6,439 nt of DNA from Desulfuromonadales bacterium. GTDB lineage: Bacteria > Desulfobacterota > Desulfuromonadia > Desulfuromonadales > UBA2294. The translations under genes were made by a program, and so were the position numbers. Where the stretch lies: positions 1 through 6,439 of the forward strand of contig JACUTX010000150.1 in NCBI GenBank assembly GCA_014859615.1. Reading direction: 5' to 3'. The notes beneath the pieces are model-generated. The model was given only the letters and a program-made list of their open reading frames with translations, did not search any database and had not been told where the DNA came from. Numbering within the stretch: position 1 is the stretch's first letter; the number at the start of each line of letters is the position of its first letter. This document shows positions 1 through 5,327 of this stretch, in pieces.

Positions 1-140
1 ACCGCCGTTTGAGTCGCTTCCGATCCGTAGGTTTCAATTGCCCCTTTGACCAGACCGTCCAGATTGGACAACAGATAGTAAACCCCGAACCCGATGGTGA
101 CAAACAGAACCAGAACCGCCCCAATTACAATCTTTTTCAT
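1..140 (-). CDS. N-terminus of a membrane-anchored protein, probably AsmA-like (partial)
   Basis: Only the first 46 codons are in the window; the rest runs off the left edge. The protein starts MKKIVIGAVLVLF, with two lysines followed by one hydrophobic segment (about residues 4-24), which suggests an uncleaved N-terminal membrane anchor with the rest in the periplasm. The segment after the anchor (NLDGLVKGAIETYGSEATQT) resembles the start of AsmA/DUF748-like envelope proteins common in Geobacter-type bacteria, where a 'YGS..T.T' stretch leads into repetitive beta structure. That assignment rests on about 20 residues and memory of the family, so it is tentative. The ATG start is supported by a GGGGAGAG ribosome site about 3-6 bases upstream (143-150). 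It follows the helicase gene in the same direction after an 89-bp gap without a clear terminator, so co-transcription is possible. Confidence 0.6.
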   Translation of the reverse strand, partial: MKKIVIGAVLVLFVTIGFGVYYLLSNLDGLVKGAIETYGSEATQTA

Positions 141-229
141 TTCTCTCCCCACTCATTTTCTGTTGCGTTTTAAAGGACTGCCGTGCCTGCAAATATATCA
201 CATCATCGAAAAAGGACTGTTGCTCAAGA
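141..229. other. Intergenic gap between helicase and AsmA-like gene
   Basis: This 89-bp gap holds the ribosome site of the downstream gene and an AT-rich stretch (TGATATATTT on the minus strand, around 192-201) that could contain a -10 element, but I find no well-spaced -35 partner. No hairpin followed by a T-run is seen after the helicase stop. A 9-base direct repeat (AAAGGACTG on the plus strand, 172-180 and 211-219) is present; it is short enough to be chance. Confidence 0.4.
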
Positions 230-1429
230 CTATTTTTTCACTTTTTTCGGTTTTTTCGGACGTTCCTGTACTTGCCGGGTCAACGGTACTTTATGGGTCG
301 GAACAAAACCGGTCTCTTGCTGTCGTACAAGCGTCTGATGGATCACGCTCTCAATGGCGGCAAGCAACTTTACTTCGTCGGCACTGACCAGGGAGATCGC
401 TTCCCCCTGGAGTCCAGCCCGACCGGTCCGGCCGATGCGATGCACATAATTTTCAGGGATCTTGGGGAGATCAAAATTAACCACCAGCGGTAATTCAGTG
501 ATATCAAGCCCGCGCGCTGCGACATCGGTCGCGACCAGCAGCCGGAGCTGATTTTTTTTGAAAGCAGCCAGAGCCCGGCTTCTTTCGTTCTGACTCTTCT
601 CCCCATGAATCGCCGCCGCACTGATGCCATCTCGCTTCAGCCTCTTTACCAGCTGATCGGCTCGATATCTGGTTCGGGTGAAGACCAGCACCTGCCCCCA
701 CCCCCGGCAGCAAATCAGGTGACTGAGCAGGGAGCTCTTCTTCCCCTTATCAACCTCCAGGACGTACTGCCTTACACTCTGCGCCGTGGAATTACGGGGG
801 GTGATTTCGAGCTGTACCGGTCGTTGGAGAAGCCCGGCAGCAAGAGTGTGAATCGCTTCGGAAAAGGTCGCTGAGAAGAGCAACGTCTGGCGCTCTTCAG
901 GGAGGAGGGAGAAAAGCTTGCGAATGTCATGGATAAACCCCATATCGAGCATCCGGTCGGCTTCATCGAGCACCAGCGTTTCGACCTGTGCAAACTTCAC
1001 GGCATTCAGGCTGAAAAGATCGAGCAGACGACCTGGTGTCGCGACGAGAATATCGACGCCACCTCGCAATTTCATCATCTGCGGATTGATCTTCACCCCG
1101 CCGTATACGACGGCTGATTTCAACGGCAGGTTCTCGCCATAGGTCGCAATGCTCTGCTCAACCTGAACCGCCAGTTCGCGGGTCGGCGTCAGCACCAGCG
1201 CACGAATATGATTCGACTTCACCCCGGGGCCCGCCACCAGCCGCTGCAGTATCGGCAGGGCAAAACCTGCGGTCTTGCCGGTCCCGGTCTGCGCCGCTGC
1301 CAGCACGTCCCGACCAGCGAGAATCGCCGGGATTGCTTCGATCTGGATCGGGGTTGGCTCGGTATAGCCGAGTTCTTCAAGTCTGTGCAGGATCGATTCA
1401 GAAAGTCCGAGAGATAAAAAGGAGTTCAT
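230..1429 (-). CDS. rhlE: DEAD-box ATP-dependent RNA helicase, RhlE type
   Basis: A 399-residue cytoplasmic ATP-dependent RNA helicase that unwinds or remodels short RNA duplexes, with likely roles in ribosome assembly, RNA turnover or cold adaptation. All family motifs are visible in order: Q motif (F4 and GYTEPTPIQ, 21-29), motif I AQTGTGKT (46-53), PTRELA (82-87), TPGR (131-134), DEAD (155-158), SAT (186-188), the LVFTRT region (247-252), ARGLD (305-309) and HRIGRTGRAG (330-339). Both RecA-like domains are therefore complete and it should be active. The core is followed by a short tail ending in a lysine/proline run (391-399), typical of RhlE-like proteins, which bind RNA through basic tails. 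The ATG at 1429 fits the conserved N-terminus, but the bases before it contain no good Shine-Dalgarno sequence. A terminator (1495-1526) separates it from the gene upstream, so it probably has its own promoter, which I could not identify. RhlE rather than CsdA/SrmB is inferred from motif wording and length. Confidence 0.95.
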   Translation of the reverse strand: MNSFLSLGLSESILHRLEELGYTEPTPIQIEAIPAILAGRDVLAAAQTGTGKTAGFALPILQRLVAGPGVKSNHIRALVLTPTRELAVQVEQSIATYGENLPLKSAVVYGGVKINPQMMKLRGGVDILVATPGRLLDLFSLNAVKFAQVETLVLDEADRMLDMGFIHDIRKLFSLLPEERQTLLFSATFSEAIHTLAAGLLQRPVQLEITPRNSTAQSVRQYVLEVDKGKKSSLLSHLICCRGWGQVLVFTRTRYRADQLVKRLKRDGISAAAIHGEKSQNERSRALAAFKKNQLRLLVATDVAARGLDITELPLVVNFDLPKIPENYVHRIGRTGRAGLQGEAISLVSADEVKLLAAIESVIHQTLVRQQETGFVPTHKVPLTRQVQERPKKPKKVKK

Positions 1430-1494
1430 ACTATTTCAAAAGTTCGTCGACACGGGATCACTATCAAAGCTTATGGTGTCTACCGCTGCACCAG

Positions 1495-1526
1495 AAAAAG
1501 AGGCCCCGGTGCGGAGCCTCTTTTTT
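1495..1526 (-). terminator. Rho-independent terminator after the beta-barrel gene
   Basis: GAGGC (1500-1504) pairs with GCCTC (1516-1520), and the stem extends through A5 (1495-1499) against T-run 1521-1525. The 11-base loop can add a further CC/GG pairing. Read on the minus strand, the hairpin is followed by a T tract and lies 10 bases past the stop codon at 1536-1538, so it ends the beta-barrel transcript. The A and T tracts make it look bidirectional, but no plus-strand gene is present to use it. Confidence 0.85.
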
Positions 1527-1535
1527 ATTGCATCA

Positions 1536-2165
1536 TCAGTTCAAAGATCGAAAAAACATCGAAACACCTAAGTAGACCAGATCTTCATCGACGTCGTAGC
1601 TGCTGCTTTGCCAACTGCTACCATTCCAGTTCGGACCATTACCATAATAGTTCATCATGACATAGCCGCCCTTGGCGGCAATGGTCAGTCGTCCCGGCAG
1701 ATTGAAGTTCAGCCCGATTGCAGCTCCGACCCCGTAACCGAACAGATCGATATCACGGGCGACTTCATTTTCCAGCTGACCATCGAGCAGAGTAAACCGC
1801 AACTCCGGACCGAACCAGAGACGGACATTGTCGGTAAGTAACCCGCCGAAGCCAAAAGTATGGCTCATCACCAGTCCGTCGATATCCGCCTCGGCGTTCT
1901 GATTGTCAAAATGATCTATTTTCCATGCAGCTCGCCCGAACTCCATTCGATAATTGAACATACGATCCGTGTCCAGATTTGAATCGACAGCAAACCCGAA
2001 ATCCAGATGCTCCCCCTTAAACTCTTGAGTGGGGGCATCTCCATCCCATCTTGCATCGACGCTCCCCGCATTTAAAAAGAGTCCGATCCCGCCAGCATAA
2101 ACCGGCGTGACGACCAGAAGAAACAGAACGAGCAATATGCATCGGCGGATCAAAACAGATATCAT
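1536..2165 (-). CDS. Exported protein, probable small outer-membrane beta-barrel
   Basis: A 209-residue precursor of unknown specific function. The N-terminus is a clear Sec signal peptide: RR at 7-8, a hydrophobic core at about 9-20, and a VYA|GG cleavage site after residue 24, leaving about 185 residues. No lipobox is present. The mature part alternates polar and hydrophobic/aromatic residues in amphipathic strands (for example around 55-60, 70-82, 98-108, 113-126, 141-155, 159-174) and ends in a strand, LVYLGVSMFFRSLN, with aromatics near the C-terminus as in outer-membrane barrels. Acidic turns and Gly/Asn-rich loops (around 175-190) fit surface loops. The size suits a barrel of about eight strands, comparable to OmpA/OmpW-like or acyl-chain-modifying barrels, but no family motif decides which. 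I chose the ATG at 2165 because AGGAGG lies 8 bases upstream; an in-frame TTG at 2183 would place that ribosome site inside the gene. It looks monocistronic, with its own promoter and terminator. Confidence 0.8.
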   Translation of the reverse strand: MISVLIRRCILLVLFLLVVTPVYAGGIGLFLNAGSVDARWDGDAPTQEFKGEHLDFGFAVDSNLDTDRMFNYRMEFGRAAWKIDHFDNQNAEADIDGLVMSHTFGFGGLLTDNVRLWFGPELRFTLLDGQLENEVARDIDLFGYGVGAAIGLNFNLPGRLTIAAKGGYVMMNYYGNGPNWNGSSWQSSSYDVDEDLVYLGVSMFFRSLN

Positions 2166-2173
2166 CACGAAAA

Positions 2174-2179
2174 CCTCCT
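2174..2179 (-). promoter_or_regulatory. Ribosome binding site fixing the beta-barrel gene start
   Basis: A perfect AGGAGG on the minus strand lies 8 bases before the ATG at 2165. It argues against the longer in-frame reading that begins with TTG at 2183, and the ATG start also gives a standard signal peptide. Confidence 0.85.
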
Positions 2180-2192
2180 GCAACCATCAGTT

Positions 2193-2219
2193 ATTATAAA
2201 CAACGCTGATTATATACAA
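2193..2219 (-). promoter_or_regulatory. Probable sigma-70-type promoter for the beta-barrel gene
   Basis: On the minus strand TTGTAT (2214-2219) and a perfect TATAAT (2193-2198) are separated by 15 bases, slightly short of the optimum. Transcription would begin near 2186, leaving a leader of about 20 bases that carries the AGGAGG site. A second perfect TATAAT (2209-2214) overlaps the -35 candidate but has no good partner at 17 bases. The AT-rich block stands out from its surroundings, which supports a promoter here even if the exact hexamers are uncertain. Confidence 0.55.
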
Positions 2220-2280
2220 GAGAGCTGAAACGATCCACTCCCTTTAATAACAACCTGTACCGCTGCATCAGTCAGTTCGG

Positions 2281-2589
2281 CTACCCCCCGGCTGAAATAC
2301 TGAGAAAAACCAGACCGACCGAACCGGAGTTGATCACCCCGTGCGGCTTGCCCGACGGCAGGGTTGCGGTAATACCGGGAGAGAGCTCCGGCTCACCAGC
2401 CACACCAAGTAATCGCCCCTCCCCTTCGAGAACAATCCAGATATGATCCCCGGCGTGGACATGCGGATGGATCTCCTGCCCCGGTTGCAGACACCAGAGT
2501 GTGGTGCGTGAGAGCGCACTTTCACTGATAGCGACCTTGTTCGCCTTTTCGTCTGAATAAACAATTTTTGTTTTATAATCGACAACCAT
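2281..2589 (-). CDS. Small single-domain cupin protein
   Basis: A 102-residue soluble protein that is essentially one cupin barrel. Cupin motif 1, G(X)5HXH(X)3E(X)6G, fits at G37, H43, H45 and G56, except that the usual glutamate is histidine (H49). Motif 2, G(X)5PXG(X)2H(X)3N, fits exactly at G72, P78, G80, H83 and N87. The metal site would thus be H43/H45/H49/H83, likely binding Fe, Mn, Ni or Zn. Single-domain cupins may be small dioxygenases, isomerases or ligand sensors; the sequence does not decide, and the lack of any fused domain argues against a transcription factor. The ATG at 2589 has GGAG (2597-2600) seven bases upstream. The gene starts 18 bases past the sfrA terminator, too close for an independent promoter in between, so read-through or a promoter inside the end of sfrA is likely. 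No clear terminator follows it. Confidence 0.85.
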   Translation of the reverse strand: MVVDYKTKIVYSDEKANKVAISESALSRTTLWCLQPGQEIHPHVHAGDHIWIVLEGEGRLLGVAGEPELSPGITATLPSGKPHGVINSGSVGLVFLSISAGG

Positions 2590-2607
2590 TATTTTTCTCC
2601 ATCAGAT

Positions 2608-2643
2608 AAAAAAGAGCACCACGGCAATCTGCCGGGCGCTCTT
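2608..2643 (-). terminator. Rho-independent terminator after sfrA
   Basis: On the minus strand the 13-base arm AAGAGCGCCCGGC (2643-2631) pairs with the GCCG...GCTCTT arm (2625-2612), with a 5-base loop (AGATT, 2626-2630), one bulged T (2621) and one G-T wobble pair. The arm runs directly into six Ts (2613-2608). It lies 25 bases past the sfrA stop, as expected for the end of the sfrBA transcript, and just ahead of the cupin ribosome site. Confidence 0.85.
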
Positions 2644-2650
2644 GAGAGCG
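2637..2650 (-). promoter_or_regulatory. Alternative hairpin overlapping the sfrA terminator
   Basis: On the minus strand CGCTC-TCAA-GAGCG forms a compact 5-bp GC-rich stem with a tetraloop. Its 3' arm (2641-2637) is the same sequence that forms the 5' side of the terminator stem, so the two structures cannot coexist. It lies upstream and would fold first. This is the geometry of an anti-terminator or attenuator, but the short palindrome could also be incidental. Confidence 0.35.
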
Positions 2651-2667
2651 TATCGCTATTTTAGTGG

Positions 2668-5238
2668 TCAGACCTTGGCTGCTTTGATGGCGACCCGATT
2701 CTGCAGTCCGGTCATCAGTTTTTGCACATTGATGCTGGCAAAGTGATACGGGGCAAACAGCAACCCTGACGGGAGAGCGGCACTCACCCTGACCGGAGCA
2801 ATCAGTTCACCGGCCGTTGAAGTGAGGCGAAGGTTATCGCCGTCGGCAACCCCGAGACTGAGAGCGTCCCCGGCATTCACTTCCACATAACCGTTCGCAG
2901 CGACGCTGAGCGGACCCGGAGCAAATGTGCTGGTGGTTCCAAAATGGAACAGTATCTTGCCGGTAAGGAGCTGCAAACCGTTGATCGATTGACCACCACC
3001 AGTCACTTCACTGTAAATCAGACGCTGTTTCTCGGGCGCATAGACTTCTTTCAGACAGAGCTGACCATGTCCGCTCCCTGCAAAACAGACCCCTTCATAC
3101 ATTGGAACCAGGCTGCGGATTTCTGTCAGCACCGCCAGGTTGTCGGGGCAACTGCCGCCACCGGTCAGACGCTGGCAGAGATCGACAAAAATTTCCCAGT
3201 CTTCACGAGATTCACCGACAGACGCAATCGCTTTATTCAGACAGCTGACGCGATTGTCAAGAGCCGTAACGCTGCCGCTCTTCTCGGCGAAAGTCGTGCC
3301 GGGGAGAACCACATGAGCCATTGAGGTTAATTCTGAGGAGAGGATATCCTGCACGATCAGAAATTCAACCTTTTCAAGCGCCTTGCGCCAGCGGTCACTC
3401 TGCGGAAAGCTGACCAGAGGATTGGTGCCGACCAAATAGAGGAGACGAATCTCCCCTTTTTCGATTCCGTCGAGAATCGAGAGGGCATCGCGCCCCCCCT
3501 CGGGGAGAGAGACCTTCCAGGCTTTCTCAAACAGGTTACGGTTGGTCGTGTAATCCTGATAGCCGGGGAACTCGTCCGGGTTGACCCCCATATCGAGAAG
3601 CCCCTGCATGTTCCCTTTTTCATCGACCGGGAAGAGTCCGCCTGCCGCGCTGAACAGAGCACCACTGAGAATCGCCAGATTGCAGATCGCGGCTACAGTG
3701 TTTTCAGCATTTGCACTTTTGATAATATCGGCACCGAAAATCAGCGCGACGGAACCGGCTTTACCGAGAGTAGCGGCCGCTTCAGTCATCTGCTTCAGGG
3801 TCAGACCAGTCGTCTCCAGGGCTGCGGCGAGATCGACCTTTGCCAGATGCTTTTTCAGCGCATCGTAATTAGTAACACACTCTTGCAGCTTTTGTTCATC
3901 GACCAGCCCGTTATCGAGGAGCAGACGACAGAGTCCGTTGACGAGATCGACCTCACTCCCCGGACGGTAGTTGAGATAACTGTTCGCATATCGATTCAGC
4001 TTAATCTTGCGCATGTTGGCAAGAATCAGCTTGCCATCACGCTTGCGGCAGGCGGCTTCGATCTGCCAATCGATCGCTGGCGCTTCTGCAGTGACATCAC
4101 ACCCGAAGACCAGCACAGCTTCGGCTTTACCAATATGGCTGATATGATGACTGCTGCCGGTCAGACCGAGATTTTTACGTAACACCTGGCTGGAACGCCG
4201 GGCACCGAAACGGGCTTCGGAATCGATATTATTGCTGCTGGCACCGGCCCGGAACAGCTTCTGAAACAGATAGAGTTCTTCATTGGTCAGTCGCGGTGAG
4301 ACCAGACCAGCTACGGCAGCGCCGCCAGTCTCATCACGCAGAGTCCGCATCCGCTGTGCGACAGCCGTCAACGCCTCGTTCCAATCGGCATCACGCTGCA
4401 CATTCCCAACGTTAATTTGCGGTATCGTCAGGCGCTGATCGGAATTTATATAGCCATGACTGAAGTAACCGCCGATGCAGAGATTGCCGTTGTTAATCGT
4501 GGTCTCATCATCGGAGGTGACACGCAAAACCTTGTTGTTCTTGACATTGATATCAATCTGACACTGCGCACCACAGGCGATACAGACGGAGGGCACCTTG
4601 GTCATCTCCCAAGAGCGGGCCTTGAATTTGAACGTCTTGGAGATCATGGTGCCGGTCGGGCAGACAGCGACGCAGTTCCCACAAAATTCGCACTTGTCGA
4701 GATCCTTGTCGATAAACGCCCTATCCCCTTTTTCATTAACGAACAGAGCACTCGAACCGACGGTCTCATGGCAGACCTTGACACACTTTTCGCACATAAC
4801 GCAGCGATTCGGCACCTGCTGAATCAGCGGCCAGCGGTCGACTACAGCAGCGTTGACATCCTCAGCTTCAAACGGCTGACGATCGACATCGTGTTCATAG
4901 CAGACATTTTGCAGTTCACATTCACCCGCAGCATCGCAAACCGGACAATCGAGGGGGTGATTGACCAGAAGCAGCTCGACGATCTGTCGACGAATCGTTG
5001 CCAGCTTCACGCTTTGGGTTGTGACCACCATCCCGTCCGTTGCCGGAGTATTGCAGGCCGTCATCGGTGTATCGCACCCTTCTATTTCGACCACACAGAT
5101 CCGGCAAGCACCGGTCGGCGAGACCTTCTTCAGATAACAGAGAGTCGGGATTTCGATACCGGCCTGTTCAGCCGCAGCAAGAATCGTTGCACCCTCTTTT
5201 ATCTGAACCTGTTTTCCGTCGATCTTGAGATTGACCAT
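2668..5238 (-). CDS. sfrA: NADPH-Fe(III) oxidoreductase alpha subunit-like, NuoG-family iron-sulfur protein
   Basis: An 856-residue cytoplasmic electron-transfer subunit expected to accept electrons from SfrB. Domains in order: a [2Fe-2S] ferredoxin domain with C34, C45, C48 and C62; a His-Cys3 [4Fe-4S] site with H94, C98, C101 and C107; a two-cluster ferredoxin domain with C146/C149/C152/C156 and C183/C186/C189/C193; a CxxCxxxC-x27-C [4Fe-4S] site at C219, C222, C226 and C254, with the spacing of NuoG cluster N7; a molybdopterin-oxidoreductase domain (about 260-690); and a C-terminal dinucleotide-binding-like domain (about 760-850). At the catalytic position, formate dehydrogenases have 'AR-V-U/C-H'; here it is A342-R-F-G345-A346, so the Mo ligand and histidine are missing. 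That fits NuoG/SfrA and argues against formate dehydrogenase. The ATG at 5238 has AGGTGA seven bases upstream. sfrB lies 75 bp upstream and no other nuo gene is seen, which favours SfrA over complex I. The mass (about 92 kDa) is near the 87 kDa reported for the Geobacter alpha subunit. Confidence 0.85.
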   Translation of the reverse strand: MVNLKIDGKQVQIKEGATILAAAEQAGIEIPTLCYLKKVSPTGACRICVVEIEGCDTPMTACNTPATDGMVVTTQSVKLATIRRQIVELLLVNHPLDCPVCDAAGECELQNVCYEHDVDRQPFEAEDVNAAVVDRWPLIQQVPNRCVMCEKCVKVCHETVGSSALFVNEKGDRAFIDKDLDKCEFCGNCVAVCPTGTMISKTFKFKARSWEMTKVPSVCIACGAQCQIDINVKNNKVLRVTSDDETTINNGNLCIGGYFSHGYINSDQRLTIPQINVGNVQRDADWNEALTAVAQRMRTLRDETGGAAVAGLVSPRLTNEELYLFQKLFRAGASSNNIDSEARFGARRSSQVLRKNLGLTGSSHHISHIGKAEAVLVFGCDVTAEAPAIDWQIEAACRKRDGKLILANMRKIKLNRYANSYLNYRPGSEVDLVNGLCRLLLDNGLVDEQKLQECVTNYDALKKHLAKVDLAAALETTGLTLKQMTEAAATLGKAGSVALIFGADIIKSANAENTVAAICNLAILSGALFSAAGGLFPVDEKGNMQGLLDMGVNPDEFPGYQDYTTNRNLFEKAWKVSLPEGGRDALSILDGIEKGEIRLLYLVGTNPLVSFPQSDRWRKALEKVEFLIVQDILSSELTSMAHVVLPGTTFAEKSGSVTALDNRVSCLNKAIASVGESREDWEIFVDLCQRLTGGGSCPDNLAVLTEIRSLVPMYEGVCFAGSGHGQLCLKEVYAPEKQRLIYSEVTGGGQSINGLQLLTGKILFHFGTTSTFAPGPLSVAANGYVEVNAGDALSLGVADGDNLRLTSTAGELIAPVRVSAALPSGLLFAPYHFASINVQKLMTGLQNRVAIKAAKV

Positions 5239-5240
5239 GA

Positions 5241-5261
5241 ATCTATCACCTGTCGCCTGTC
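5241..5261 (-). repeat. Three tandem heptamers overlapping the sfrA ribosome site
   Basis: Three adjacent 7-base units read on the minus strand as GACAGGC, GACAGGT and GATAGAT, the last one diverged. The second and third units contain the AGGTGA ribosome site for sfrA. The unit length is not a multiple of three and the array is intergenic, so copy-number change would move or duplicate the ribosome site without breaking a gene. With only two good copies it may be chance. Confidence 0.45.
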
Positions 5262-5299
5262 ATATAGCCGGATCCACCCAAAAAGGGGAGCTGGCCAGA

Positions 5300-5327
5300 T
5301 TTATATCCGATTATCAGTCGATCGCAA
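5300..5327 (-). promoter_or_regulatory. Weak candidate promoter at the sfrB-sfrA junction
   Basis: On the minus strand TTGCGA (5322-5327) and TATAAA (5300-5305) are 16 bases apart, giving 4/6 and 5/6 matches to sigma-70 hexamers. A start near 5293 would give a leader of about 55 bases for sfrA. The -35 hexamer overlaps the last codons of sfrB. It could add sfrA transcription within the operon, but a match of this quality is expected often by chance. Confidence 0.25.

Noticed and set aside
172..219. Direct repeat AAAGGACTG (172-180 and 211-219)
   Set aside because: Nine bases in two copies 39 bases apart, without symmetry or a link to a promoter; most likely chance.
94..387. Open frame of 97 codons on the plus strand
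   Set aside because: It overlaps the helicase C-terminus, the intergenic gap and the AsmA-like start on the opposite strand, and its product is low-complexity without a known fold.
2166..2183. Longer start (TTG at 2183) for the beta-barrel gene
   Set aside because: It would place the perfect AGGAGG inside the coding region and add residues ahead of a normal signal peptide; the ATG at 2165 explains both.
2220..2280. Possible terminator after the cupin gene
   Set aside because: Only weak pairing (AACTG with CAGGTT type) and no T-run directly following a stable stem were found.
2668..5238. Formate dehydrogenase alpha subunit or complex I NuoG as the identity of the large gene
   Set aside because: The catalytic Cys/Sec and His of formate dehydrogenase are absent, and the neighbour is a GltD-like flavoprotein rather than other nuo or fdh genes. 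NuoG homology is real, but context favours SfrA.
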